From: Cryptomeria japonica
Lineage: Eukaryota > Streptophyta > Pinopsida > Cupressales > Cupressaceae
NCBI RefSeq assembly: GCF_030272615.1
Contig: NC_081415.1
Coordinates: 102,584,296 to 102,648,295 of the forward strand
Length of the DNA: 64,000 nucleotides
Direction: 5' to 3'
The translations under genes were made by a program, and so were the position numbers. Below the pieces are notes generated by a model that searched no databases, was not told the DNA's origin, and saw only the letters and a list, made by a program, of their open reading frames with translations. Positions 45,157 to 56,815 of the stretch are shown in pieces (the first letter of the stretch is position 1; the number at the start of each line of letters is the position of its first letter).

Positions 45157-45921
45157 AAGGAGAGAAGCAAGTGTAGCCATGGCATCTGTTGCTTTGTTGT
45201 CATGTCTTGGAATTTGCTGGAAAGTTATTTCTACAAAGTACTTCTTGATATCATCAACCATCTTTTTGTAAGGCATCAATTTTTCATCTTTTGTTTGATA
45301 GTCATCATTAATTTGATTGATGATGAGCTAAGAGTCTCCAAAGACTTGAAGTAGTGTAATGTTCCATTCTATAGCCATTTTGATACCTGTAACCAAAGCT
45401 TCATATTTTGTTGTATTGTTGGTGCATGGAAAGCTTAATTTGTATGCTTTTGGGATTGTATGACCTTATGGTGTGATGAATAGAATACCTGCTCCTGATC
45501 TGTGTTGTGTATATGAACCATCAAAGTATAATTGCCATGTTTTTGTGGTGACTGTTAGGATATCAGCATCGGGAAACTCAATTTGTAAAGGATGATCATC
45601 TTGAAGTGGTGTCTCTGCTAGTTGGTCTGCAATGACTTGTCCCTTGATAGCTTTTCTATCAACATACTCAATATCAAACTCACTTAGAATCATGATCCAT
45701 TTTTCTAGTCATCCTATCAATGTGGCTTTGCTGAGAAAATACTTCAGAGGATCGATTTTAGCTATTAACTTGACGGAGTGAGATAGTAGATAGTGTCATA
45801 ATTTTTTAGAAGCAAAAATTACTGCCAAGCATGCATTTTCTGTTGATGAATAATTGATCTCATATCCCACTAGTTTTCTGTTGATGTAGTAGATAGCTCA
45901 TTATTTTCCTTCATTATCCTA
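45157..45921 (-). pseudogene. pol: Element C double RNase H region
   Basis: The remains of the RT-linked RNase H (YYINRKLVGYEINY-like, HYLLSHSVKLIAKIDPLKYF) have several stops. The archaeal-type RNase H (WQLYFDGSYTQHRSGAGILF, KYEALVTG, VFGDS, DNKATDAMATLASLL) follows. One catalytic Glu region reads TKYEAL where B has AEYEAL. Stops fit CAA/CAG to TAA/TAG and CGA to TGA. Confidence 0.87.
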
Positions 45922-46926
45922 TTATGCGAGAAAAACTCCTAATGATGCTTCAGTAGTTGATACATAGAGTAATAATGGTTTTCCTGGAATTGGTGACATT
46001 AGAACAGGTGGTTGTATGAGATATGCCTTGATCTTGTTGAATGCTTCTTCACATTGATGGTCCCACTTGAAATTAACATGTTTGTGCAATAGATGAGTAA
46101 ATGGTTGACATTTATCTGCTAGTTGAGCCACAAATCTTCTGATTGACTGGAGTCTTCCTTGGAGTGATCTGAGTTGATTGATATTCTTGGGAGATGCCAT
46201 TTCCATGATTGCTTTAACCTTAGCTAGATCTACTTCAATACCTCTAGCTGAAATAATGTATCCCAATAGATTTCCTGAAGTTATACCAAAAGCACATTTC
46301 TTAGGGTTTAGTCATAGCTTGTATTGTTCTAACCTGTCAAAGATCTTTTCCGGTATCTCTATATGTTCTTCTCTATTGTATGATTTAGCCAAGATATCAT
46401 CCACATAGTCTTCCATGAATGTATGCATCATGTCATGAAATGTAGTTGTCGTAGCTCTTTGATATGTAGCATCGGTGTTCTTTAGTCCAAAAGGCATGAC
46501 GTTCCAGCAAAAAGTACCCCATGGACATGTGAAAGTTGTCTTTTCTTGATCTTTGGGTGCTATTTTGATATGATTGTATCTGGAGAAACCATCCATTAAA
46601 GAAAATATGGAGTGTCCAGCAGTTAAATCTATAATGATGTCGATGTTAGGCAAAGGAAAATCATCCTTTGGATAGGCGTTATTAAGATCTCTAAAGTCTG
46701 TGCATATTCTGATGCTTTTATTTGGTTTTGAAACAGGAACAATGTTGGATACCCATTGAGGATAAGCTATCGATCTGATGAATCTGACATCCAATAATTT
46801 CTTTAGTTCTTTCTTGACTAGAAGAGCAATATGAGGATGCATCTTTCGTAACTTTTGTTTCACTAGTTTGGCTCCTAGACTAACATTTAAGTGATGCATA
46901 ATAAGCTCTAGATCTAACCCAGGCAT
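45922..46926 (-). pseudogene. pol: Element C reverse transcriptase
   Basis: All main RT motifs are present: RKMHPHIALLVKKELKKLLD, RICTDFRDLNNAYPKDDFPL, SLMDGFSRYNHIKIAPKDQE, TFTCPWGTFCWNVMPFGL, and YVDD at residues 174-177 (46,396-46,407). The NPKKCAFGITSGNLLGYIIS region follows. One stop at about 46,312 (CGA to TGA type) splits it. It aligns along its length with the RT of B. Confidence 0.92.
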
Positions 46927-48485
46927 GTCTGCATAGGACCAGGAAAAATTGATTTGTCGTCATTTGAAGAATTCCACATATTGTTGCATTTCTTTCTCAG
47001 ATAAAGAAGTTGTTGGATGAAAAATATTTGGTTGCTCTATTGTGCCAATGTTAACTGCCTCTGTTGGTTCAATCAAAATGGATGACCTTTCTTGATAGTG
47101 CTCAGGTAAAGTGTCAAATCCCCCGTCTTCCAACACCTCAAGGAGGTTTTCACCATTAGATGTGTCCTTTGTTTTTACTTTTTATTGATCTAATGTTTCC
47201 AAGAGATGGTTTTTCAGCATTATACCTGATATTGTTTTCTTTATTTTCAGTTTTGCAACTAGGAGATTTGGCACCCACTTGACTGGAAGATGCGTTGCTG
47301 AAATTCCCAGTGAAATTTGTTATCGGTTTGACTGCATTAAGATATACAGATATGGCATGGTCATTTGGAAAGGTATCAATGGCAGTATGTCCTTCATTTT
47401 CCCACTCAATAAGCTCAGGGTGGAGTAGAGGTAAGGGATCTTCAGGTTGGGATGTTTCGAGGATATCAAGGGTCATGATAGATGTATCAAAGTTTTCAAT
47501 ATGTATGTCGATGTCTAGGATGGTACTCTCATTAGATTGACCTTGCATAAGATGTTCCTGATCATCCTCAGTTAATTCCAAGTTAGCCGAATGTGATTCT
47601 AATTCAAGTGAACTAATTCCTGACGTTTGTCCTGCATACGTGTGAACTACATCGACTCCTACATCTTCTTCAAAGCAATTTTCTTCAGTTGATTCTTCAG
47701 AGTGATATGAATCCCATTCCCATTCATTAGAATCTGTATCACTTGCAACCTGTAATTTACAGATTTGGTCATATAGCATTTCTTCTGCTTTTTTGGCTAT
47801 ATTTTTCCTTCTTTCATATTCAACTTCTTCAGGACTGAGATTGAGTTTTGTCAATCTTGCTATGAGCTCTCCTTGATTAGTATTAGGTTCATGTTTGTTT
47901 TGATTGAGATTTAATGTTGCTTGAGAGATATCATTGGTTTGTTTTCCTTGTTGATTTGAGGATTGCTTCTTTTTCCATTTCATGTTTTCTTGTGCTTGTT
48001 TCTTAGCTAATTTTTCTTCCCTTTCAATTGCCAATTGTTCTTGTTTGTTTTCATATTCCTCTTGTTGTTGACTAGGAGACGTGTTTTCTGGTAGAGTGAC
48101 TTGTCCATATCCTAAACCTATTTTGTTTGTAGTCTATTGAGTATGAGGCTGAATAGGTTCTGAGATATCTTCTTTTCTTTTTCCTATAGGACCTGTTCCG
48201 GTGTATCCCCATCCTTTGAAGAATGTTGAATCCTTTTCCATATTTTTCTGTAGGTATTCTGACATTGTTGACCTTTTGTTGAACTTCTTCATCTTTGTAT
48301 AGCCACTGTAGCACATCTTTGTCTTCTATCTCCTCTGATAAGGTTCCAACACTAATGAATGCTCCATCAAATATCAGAAGATGTTTTACAATTGGTTGTT
48401 GTTTAGAGTTTGATGGTTTTCCAAAGGATTTAGGAGAGAGTGGTAATTGTGATATTGAATATTCTCCATTCCCTCGATCTCTTAG
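46927..48485 (-). pseudogene. pol: Element C protease-RT linker with G-patch-like segment
   Basis: A Gly-rich GWGYTGTGPIGKRKEDISEP segment (about 48,134-48,210) resembles a G-patch. A long charged, coiled-coil-like stretch follows (48,034-47,700, many Glu/Lys/Gln). Next come acidic repeats (DTDSNEWEWDSYHSEESTEE) and LLHPELIEWENEG. The order matches element B. Frames change at least twice. Confidence 0.65.
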
Positions 48486-49560
48486 CTACATTTGTTTTTC
48501 CATACTTGACAAAATAGATGCAAATGATTGTTCCTTGGATTGTGTGTTCGAAGATGTTGCCTCCCTATTATGAGGAACAATTACTTCTTGAGCTATTTTT
48601 AGGTTGTTGCAGTATTGAAATGGATTTGAATCTACAGAGATTGTGATTTCTTGTCCTTCGTAGGGAAATTTGACACACTGATGATATGTTGATGGGACAG
48701 CTTGCAAGTCATGTATCCATGGTCTCCCCAAGAGTACATTATATGATAAGTCTAAGTCTAGAACTTGGCATGTTGTGTCTTTCTGTAGAGGTCCCACTCT
48801 GATGGTAGTATCACAATTCCCTTGGAGGAACGTGCTTCATCATAGGCTTTTATGGTGATTCTTTTCTAGACATCAACTGCATCTTCTGAATATCCTAAGG
48901 CACGAACAAGACTCAATGAACAAATATTTAGGCAATCTCCACCATCTATTAGAACACGTTTAACTCACATTTTGTGAATGAGGACTTCAATATGCAAAGG
49001 AGCGTTATGGGGATGTTGTAAGGACACATCGTCTTCTTCAGTCAATGATAAGCAATGAGGGGTTGTGAGGTGTCCCACCATGGTTTGGAATTGATCAATG
49101 TCAAGATCTTTGCATACGGTTGTATCTACTAATGCTCATTCAAGAATTTCTTTATGTGCAGGTGAAAGTTTTAAAAGTTCTAAGATGGATATTTGTGCGG
49201 GTGTTTTTTGCAATTTCTCCACTAGATTGTATTGTTTTGTTGTAGTGGATGATGTGTTTGTTGTAGGACCCAGCAAAACAACTTTGGTTTTGCTTCTTGT
49301 GATAGCATGAGCATGTTCTTGATTTTGTTTTTCTTTAACTACAATCACATTCACCACATTGTCATATGTATGAACGTAGTTTACCTTCGCTTTACCCTTA
49401 CCATTATTTATTTTTGACGATTCACCTTTCTCATAGTTTGGAAGAGGAGTCTTAAAAGCTGTATGAGATTCATTTGTTGTATGTCCATCTACAGTTATTA
49501 CTCCATTATCGATCAAATCTTGTATGACATGTTTCAACTTCTAACAATTATCTGTGTGAT
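48486..49560 (-). pseudogene. pol: Element C aspartic protease region
   Basis: The active site RVLIDGGDCLNICSL is encoded at about 48,915-48,954 (DGG). It is followed by [14 protein letters not shown] and, in another frame, [20 protein letters not shown]. The upstream part (49,537-49,136) has the conserved ISILELLKLSPAHKEILE seen also in B (ISILELLRLSPSHKTILD). Stops and one frameshift near 48.8 kb. Confidence 0.83.
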
Positions 49561-51002
49561 GTCCCTTGTTTCAATGGAAATCGCAATACTGATTATCATT
49601 CCACCAAGGTGGTTTTATTTGAGGTTCGTAGTTCCTTTCTTCTGGCAAAGAAATCAATTTGTTTGTGATAAGTGTTTTTAATGCTGACCCCAGGGGTTCA
49701 CCAATGTTTGTAAATTTTCTTCTAAAGAAAGTTTTGATAGTTGCTCTTTGGTGATTGTTGTTTTGTTGTGCCGCTGCTGAGTGAGTAGATAAATTAAAAA
49801 CCGGTTGTTTTGGTTTCACATTGTTGTTATCTACTATTCCATCGTTGACTAGATTTCGATTTTTATTCGAAAACTTTGGCTTATCATTGTGATTGTTGTT
49901 ATTGTTGTTGTTAGGAGGATGGACTCCTTCTTTGTATATTTTTAATTCACCTTTCTTTATCATGACTTCTTCCATTTTGATTCCGTTATCAATCATTTTT
50001 CCAAAACTTTGATTTCCTTGCATTTTTAAGTAATAACTCATTTGATCATTTAAGTTGTCCATGAATATGTCCATTTTTTTCATATTCTGGCACTGTACGA
50101 GGATACCACAAAGCTAACCATCTCCATCATTGTAAAAATGTCATGAAAGGTTCTCCATTCTTTTGTTTGGTGTTATATAGGTCTAGCATTGTTAGTTCAT
50201 GTTGTATGTTGTAAGAGTATTGTGAAACAAACTTATCCATCAACTCTAAAAATGATCTGATTCCAGATGGAAGTTTGGAGAACTATTCCATAGCTAGTCC
50301 AGTTAAGCTTTTCGGAAATAGTCTCATTAAGTATGTATCCTCATGTGCAAACTCCATACACATTGTGAAAAATTCTCGTATATGATCTTGAGGGTCAGTG
50401 CTTCCATCATATTTTTCATATCTAGGAGTTTCAAAACCTATAGGAAATGGTAACATGTTTATATTTATATCAAATGGATAAGGACATATTTCTTGAAGTG
50501 AGTATCGTCTAACATTTCCTCTTTGCATATCTTGAATTTGTGTTTGCATTGTTTGTAGTTGTTGTGTGAGAGTTGTGATAGGATTATCAACATGATTTAT
50601 TCTTGCATAACTCTGATTTTGTATTCTAGGAGAATATTGATCTCTTCTTGTTTCATCCCTAGTCCTTCTTGTATCCTCATTGGATTGAATGTTATTCAGA
50701 ATTTCCACTTCATCTCTTTTGGGTGCGTAAGTTTCTTCATTGATTCTGGTGTTACTAGGAATTGACGTGTCATTCATTTTGAGACCAAAGATAGGAGGAT
50801 CGCTTTTCTTTTGCGTCAATTTATTTACATCAAAATATTGGGGGAGTGTAGCACCAGATTTGGCTAACATTAAGAAATATTTTTCTTTTTCTTCCTCCAA
50901 CAATTTCTGCATAAATTTATCAAATTGAGGATCCTTTTTAATGTCTCTGATATTTTGTTTGGTTATTTCTCCTTCAACTTATATCTCATCTTCTTGTTCC
51001 AT
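49561..51002 (-). pseudogene. gag: Element C gag
   Basis: The probable start ATG is at 51,002 (MEQEDEI, then a stop). The open segment from 50,912 has an N-terminal helix (KLLEEEKEKYFLMLAKSGA), then the gag core (FETPRYEKYDGSTDPQDHIR, EFAHEDTYLMRLFPKSLTGL). A second segment (50,083-49,571) has an Asn-rich linker and ends in the zinc knuckle, CX2HX4HX4C type, with a stop inside it. A frameshift lies between the two segments. Confidence 0.87.
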
Positions 51003-52338
51003 GATTTTAGTTGTTTTCAATATTTTGATTTCAGTCTCTGTGATTCTTCATCTCTGAGCTCTAGTTAGAACAGGCATACACATGTGTTAGATATTGTGCT
51101 AGAATTCGATTGTCCCAAAAGTTGTTTGATAAGTGATCAATTGTCAAGGTAGATACGCTAGAATGATAGGACATGCAAAGATAATTCAAGTGTTTAAAAG
51201 TTTGCAAGTTTCTCGATCTTTGGTTTAGGAGTGCAATGATGATGATTTGATAAAAACAAAGTCCAATAGGAACGATATATCCTGCAATATGGGACAAGAT
51301 TATCCTGATCAAATGATTCAGTTTCATGATAAAGGATGATTGATCCTGATGAGAAACTATGTTTGAGCGATCGGTTTATCAAAAAGGGTGATAATGCACT
51401 TTGAGATGTTTAGATCTTGAACTTGTTGAGGGTGAGCACTTGAAAGTCTTGAGGTGTTTGTCTTCTAGAGTCTAATTTTGACAGATGATAACTTGACTAA
51501 GCAAACCAAGGAGACAATTTAAGCACAGAACAACAAATAACAAATGTTTATGATTACTGCAAATTGATCAAGCAGAATGAAAGCCCTGAAAAAGTCATGT
51601 AAAGAAACAACTCTAGATTGATAAAAACAGAGACTCGTGCGACAATACTTCATGAACCATATGACAAAAGATACAAGACCAGACGAAAAATTAGAAATTT
51701 CCTTTGAAAAAGAAGAGACTCATACAACAAATAACCTAACTCGCATGACAGAGAACAAGACAAAGAAAAATATGTTTGTTTTGCCAAATTTTGATTAGTG
51801 AATTTTGATCTTTTGCTTATGTTTTCCAGTTTTAGATGTCTGATTTTTCAATTGAGGGATGAATACACAACAAACACATGATGTAATAAGTGACTCCAAG
51901 CATGTTAAACCCTAAGGAAATTGGATGAGGAGAGAAAACCTTTGCTTGCAAGCTTAGGTACACACCCAATAGCTAATCAAAATACAGTCGTTGAGTCTCA
52001 CGCAATGGATTCTCAATGCCATATTATCTGACTCCAAATGCTAATGGGGGCACGATATGGCAAGCGTCTTGGGAGAGTTACTATCTCTCTTGCACAAAGA
52101 TTATCACCCTTTCGAAGGTGAATTGGGTAGCTTCTAATTTAATCAAAACTAGTAAGGGATCCGTTCGGCGCATTGGGGTATAATACTCAATTAAGAGGTC
52201 TCCCATCCTTGAAAACCAAGGTTTGATATACCCGAAGGTATGGAGGAGAGCTATTCTTGATCATTGTGGTTGACTTGATTTTCATTAAATCACATTTATT
52301 TTATAGTGGGTTGGATTACTTGGCGTTAGCCGTTCCCA

Positions 52339-52407
52339 CTTAGGTCGTTCCCCTCACACTGATCGTAATGGCTTTAAGAGTTTTTAGCTCCTCGAGAGGG
52401 CAGGCCT
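52339..52407 (-). promoter_or_regulatory. Leader core motif (element C copy)
   Basis: On the - strand AGGCCTGCCCTC (52,396-52,407) is followed by GGGGAACGACCTAAG (52,339-52,353). It is the best match to the element A copy at 9982-10,034. Confidence 0.55.
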
Positions 52408-52591
52408 ACTAAAGAAATGCACTAATAAAAGTAAATGATGAGTCTAGCTTTCTGATCGCCTAAGAAAGGTGAGAGCATACTCGCCTATCATCAAAGACAC
52501 AAAATACATGATTGTTCATTTTTAGCCAAAAAGACAAGTGTGCCTAGAAAACTTTAATGACTACACAAAGTTTAGTCGAACTCATAGGCAA

Positions 52592-52671
52592 CCTGCAAAA
52601 TAAATCCATTAGTAGTCATTGATTTGTTTTGAATTTGGTCTTTGACAAGTGTATCTTTGACAATCATCCTG
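52592..52671 (-). promoter_or_regulatory. Twin 3' splice-site-like motifs in element C leader
   Basis: On the - strand CTTTTCTGCAG ends at about 52,669. TTTATTTTGCAG followed by GTTGCCTA ends at 52,593. TACTAAT (52,608-52,614) lies 12-20 bases before the second AG. The arrangement matches element A. Confidence 0.5.
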
Positions 52672-53117
52672 CAGAAAAGGGTTAGGCTGCCAAAATCTCA
52701 CAAACAAATCAGGGTTAGCATTAGCAATGATCGGATTTAAAAATTCAAAACCCTAAGATGCAGTTTATTTTAAAAACATAGGCAAAAACTCGTACGACAT
52801 GCTTTGACAGATCAAAGGACAAAACTTTAGATTTCATATGAGTGTATAAATAGACTCGTATGACACAAGAATAAGCTAATACGAGTCATAATAGATCCAA
52901 ACAGAGATTCGTATGACACAGATTTAGACCTCGCATGACAAGCTAAATGATATCGTACGACACATAATTTACCTGATATGAGTTAGGATGAGGTGTCGTC
53001 CTGGCTTAAAAGGAAGTTCATACTAGCCAGAGAATGAACTCGTACGACATTCTGAATTAGATCGGGCAGGGAAGAAGTTTTGTTGAAGAAGCTTAAGATG
53101 CCAAAAATGATGATTTC

Positions 53118-53136
53118 GGCCCCACGATGGGTGCCA
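53118..53136 (-). other. Primer binding site of element C (tRNA-Lys-like)
   Basis: On the - strand TGGCACCCATCGTGGGGCC starts three bases after the 5' LTR. It matches the complement of plant tRNA-Lys 3' ends (TGGCGCCCACCGTGGGGCTC, from memory) except for two C/T-type changes and the last bases. Confidence 0.72.
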
Positions 53137-53139
53137 AAA

Positions 53140-54058
53140 TGTCGTGTATGTGATGTGTACCTGCGCCTACAAACACAAAACACTCAATAGATCATTACAA
53201 GCATGGTTAATGAATTTAAATCAAAGAAAGATAAAACCATAACTGAGCAATCTATCGCCTCCTAGTAATTGCAAGTATTAATTTTGCTCTCAGATCTAGT
53301 TATGCAAATTCTAGTGACTTGACTACACTTAGATAGAGGATTTAAATGATGAAGATGCATTATCTAGCAATGATAGCATGATTAAGCTACATGATTTCAT
53401 GATTATTCTAGAGAATAAGCTAGAATGAAGATGCAATTAAGCTAAAATTGAACATGATAACAATGCTAAGAATGATTTGCTAAGAGCTATATGCCTATAG
53501 TAACAATGCTTGAATGCAAATGAGATGGGATCCTTTGTGCTCTAAAATGAGGTCTATTTATAAGATTGATTTGATTAAAGGGAACATTTGTCATCTCTAT
53601 GGTAACAAGTGTCAAGAGGCTTCTAGAAGAGGTTGGATGAAAGGGAACACTTAGTGACAATTGTCACAAAGCTTTTCTCGTGAGAGGGTAAAGTGTTCAA
53701 GGAAGGGGGACATGTGGGTAGATGGAATGGGTTAGGTTTAGGAGAATTTGAATTTAGAAATTCAAATAATAGGAAAAGGCTAATTAATTTCAACAACTCA
53801 TAAATTTGATTTGTTTTAATTAATTAGAGGATTAGAAGAAATGATTTTGATGGGGAAGAATTAATTAATTTGAATTAATTAATCAAAGGGTATTATTGAA
53901 ATGAACCTATTAAATAAATACTTAGATTTATTAATAAGTAGATGAAAAGGGGGAGGTTTAATCAAATTGTTGATGAATTCAATTAAATTGGGGAGGGAGA
54001 TTAATTAAATAATTTCTTATTGAATTAATTATCTTTAGACCATTTTTAGGTGTATACA
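53140..54058 (-). repeat. Element C 5' LTR (919 bp)
   Basis: It is bounded by TGTCGTGTATG and GTGTATACA on the + strand and followed by the second GTTGG. It is shorter than the 3' LTR mainly because about 85 bp are missing near 53,567. Confidence 0.94.
53554..53562 (-). promoter_or_regulatory. TATA box of element C 5' LTR
   Basis: TATAAATAG on the - strand, identical to the box in the element B LTR and in a similar place within the LTR. Confidence 0.6.
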
Positions 54059-54063
54059 GTTGG

Positions 54064-55457
54064 TAATGGGCAGAAAGCTAAGTTTTGGGATGATTCATGA
54101 AATGGATATCTGGCTCTTAGGGAAAATGCGGATTATTAGGATTTGAGGCTATGGTTCACTTAGGATTGGTGGGAGAGAGTTTGTCATTACCTTTGGTTTC
54201 AACAAGGAGATTTTGGTAATCATTGGTCTTGGAAACCAATTAATGATGTTAACTTATCAAATCAACAAAAGGCTCAGATGCAGGGCATTCTCAAAGACAG
54301 GCAGTGGCAATTCCTTAATTGAGTGGATAAAGTAATCTAGTGCAAGGTGGTTGATGGTAAGTATTCTGTAAAATTAGGATATAAATCCATGGAGTTGGGG
54401 GAAAGGTCTAAAACTTGGCTGATTGATTTGTTTTGGAGTAAAAAGGTGTGACCAAAAGAAGGCACTTTTGCGTGGTTGGCTAATCCTAATGGGTGAACAC
54501 TGAAAGAGGCTGGGGTTTTGTGAAACATCCAAAAGTGTAATGTATGAAGAGGAAGAGGAGTCTACAAATCACTTACTTTTGAACAAAAAAGTGGCATAAG
54601 AATGTTGGGAAATGGTGAGAAAGGGTTTAGATTGGTAGGCTCCAAGACAACCTACATTGAAGCAGGAATTGATAAGCTAGCCATCGAGATTAAAAAGTCA
54701 ACTTTTTCATGTATTTGGAAAGCAAGCCCCTCAATAATCATGTGGGAGATTTGGAAGGAAAGAAATAGGAAAATTTTTGTGGACAAGAAGGAGTCAATTG
54801 AGAGACTAAAATCAAGAATTAACCATGCTTTGGAGGAAACGGTTGGTGTGGCAGCATCGTAGTTTTTTAATCTAAAGGTTCCTTTCACTTTGTATGACAA
54901 ATTGATCCATGCTAGATGGTCGAGCATAAAATTTAGGCTCGTTAATGGACATGGTTGGGTTCAATCCAATTCCTTGTTGCAGCCTAAGGTGGTTTGGGAA
55001 AAGCCTTTAGAAGGTTGAGTGAAAGGAAATTTTGACGGTGCCTCAAAGGGTAATCCAGGACCATCAGGGGTAGGATTCATTGTAAGGGATTGGTTTGGAA
55101 AGGTTTTGTTTCTGGGGGCAAAAAAACTTAAATCTAGGACTAATAATGTAGCATAAGTAAATGTGGTATTGATAGCAGTAAGATTTTGTCGACGGATGGG
55201 GGTGAGGAAATTACATCTTGAAGGTGATTCACTGGTGATCATACAAGCAATCATGAAAGGATCGATTGATGTGTGGCATCTACAAAACTCTATTCTCACC
55301 ATTATAGAAGACACATAATTTTGAAGATTTTAGAACTAGACATATTAAAAGGATGGGTAATATGGAAGCAGATGTCTTATCAAAATGGGCATTGAGTTTT
55401 AATGAAATTAGTGAAGTAACAATTAAATACATGAGACAATTAAATTTTGAAGAATAA
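54064..55457 (+). pseudogene. LINE ORF2, zf-RVT and RNase H (piece 3 of 3)
   Basis: This continues the LINE ORF2 after element C. The first part gives zf-RVT-type sequence (GNGQKAKFWDDSW, DGKYSVKLGYKSMELG) with stops. Next is the WKASPSIIMWEIWKERNRKI region before RNase H (54,700-54,775). The RNase H domain starts near 55,029 (NFDGASKGNPGPSGVGFIV; catalytic D) and continues with LHLEGDSLVIIQAI. The frame then ends near the TAA at 55,455-55,457 after KYMRQLNFEE. Multiple stops and small shifts are present. Confidence 0.88.
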
Positions 55458-56716
55458 CTGACAAGGTGATGATGTTAGTTGAAAGTAGCTTTGAGATCCT
55501 CGAGATTGTGATGAGTACGAAAGTGGTTGATGGATGGTATGGAAGGCAATGTTGTTTAAATGTTGCATAGTCTTAAAGAGGGAGTGCGAGCTGAGTTAAG
55601 AGAGAGACTTATCCACTTGCTTAATGCGAATTAATGCGCAAACAAAGAAGGAAATGGGAGTGAAAGGGTTTGAAGAGTAATTTGAGTGTGGCGGTGGAAT
55701 TGCAAAGAGGTGGCAGTGGTGTTTTGTGGGCTTGGGTGAGAGATGGAAGAAAATTTCACTCTCAAGACACATAAACAACTTTGCCTATTTTATGGAGAGC
55801 TGACTGCCCGCAGGGTGAAGAGCTTTTTTAGTTTTTGGGATGAATAGCTAGTACCCTATATTTATTTGATTGTGGGAAGTGATTTTGAGGGAATCAAGCA
55901 CTGTTATAAGACTAGAATGGATATTTATTCATTAGTAATGGCTTGGGGTTTGCAGAGCGGTGACAATAAAGTGACAATGAAGCATGTGATGGAAGCCTTG
56001 GTTCCTGTTGCTTACCTAGGTGAATTGGACTCATTGCTCGAATGGGCAGTCCTAGGGGTTGGTTTCGACATTAGGGAAGGAGTAAAGCATGAAGGTGAAG
56101 GTCTAAAGAAGGTCATTAAACCATTCTGATATGGGCACGAGGACAATGTAAATACCACCGTAGTTCGAAGGCAGGATGGGGCTAGGAAGCTCTAAAGTTG
56201 TTGGTTGAGATTAAGGAGTGAAAGTGGTGATCGAGAAAGCGAAGGCAAACAAGGCGGAAGTAGGGAGAAATGTTCTTCATTCAAGGAAGGCAAAGGTTGG
56301 CTCCAGTCCCAGTGGTATGGTGAGCTCCTCTCGCAGGAGATGATACAACTGCAAATTCCCTTTTTTGATTGCCCATTTTTTGAGGTGTGAAATATCTAGT
56401 TTATGTATGGTTTTTATTTTGTATGAACTCTGTAGTGTAACCGGTATCTCTTTAGTTTTTGATGTTCATGGGATATGACAGTTATTATGGGTATGGCTAA
56501 CCCTGTAGATGAATGTATGCTAGGGTTTTTTGGTAATGTTTTTTTTTCTTTTGTAGCTGAACATGAATGTAACTATAGATGAACTTGTTTTGTTGTTGGG
56601 GTGGTTTGGGTAGATGTCGTACATGCAATTTTGATCTGGTGGATTAGTGGTTCTTAAGCTTTAGACTTATGTACTCACTTTATTTTGAGCAATAAAAACA
56701 CAGTTATTACCCAACG

Positions 56717-56780
<64 letters not shown>

Positions 56781-56815
56781 TAATATTAAATAAAATATTT
56801 TAAAAAAAAAAGTAG
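55458..56815 (+). other. LINE 3' end and AT-rich tail
   Basis: No known domain is seen. An open frame at 55,866-56,129 (87 codons) has no recognisable family. The region is not AT-biased until about 56.4 kb, so it is likely LINE 3' UTR or an adjoining fragment. A polyadenylation-like AATAAA lies near 56,690. An (AT)n tract at 56,717-56,775 and an A-rich run (56,801-56,810) follow. Confidence 0.5.
56717..56775 (+). repeat. (AT)n microsatellite
   Basis: About 29 AT units with one interruption (ATAAATAT) near 56,729. It gives a spurious Tyr-Ile repeat frame on the other strand. Confidence 0.95.

Larger units (their letters stand above)
51633..53049 (-). repeat. CpG-bearing 12-mers in the element C leader
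   Basis: Copies near ACTCGTACGACA (+ strand reading) occur at 51,633, 51,718, 51,739, 52,788, 52,854, 52,907, 52,929, 52,951 and 53,038. An inverted relative lies near 52,879. Variants are mostly CG to TG or CA. Spacing is irregular, and the copies fall into two clusters on either side of the core motif. Confidence 0.8.
51003..53117 (-). other. Element C leader (2.1 kb)
   Basis: It is untranslated. It contains the twin splice-acceptor-like sites (52,592-52,671), the leader core motif (52,339-52,407) and the CpG-bearing 12-mer repeats (51,633-53,049). No coding motif is seen. Confidence 0.65.
33393..54058 (-). mobile_element. Element C: Tat-like Ty3/gypsy retrotransposon
   Basis: On the - strand the order is 5' LTR (53,140-54,058), PBS, leader, gag, protease, linker, RT, double RNase H, integrase, 3' UTR, PPT and 3' LTR (33,393-33,629 plus 41,346-42,114, split by element D). 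Without D it is about 12.95 kb. It begins TGTATACACC and ends CATACACGACA. Coding is related to B throughout, but the PBS is tRNA-Lys-like rather than tRNA-Trp. The many stops, several frameshifts and an integrase active-site change show that it is older than B and inactive. Confidence 0.94.

Noticed and set aside
55866-56129. 87-codon frame as a host gene
   Set aside because: No recognisable domain, no flanking signals, and it lies between the LINE ORF2 end and its AT-rich tail; described only as part of that region.
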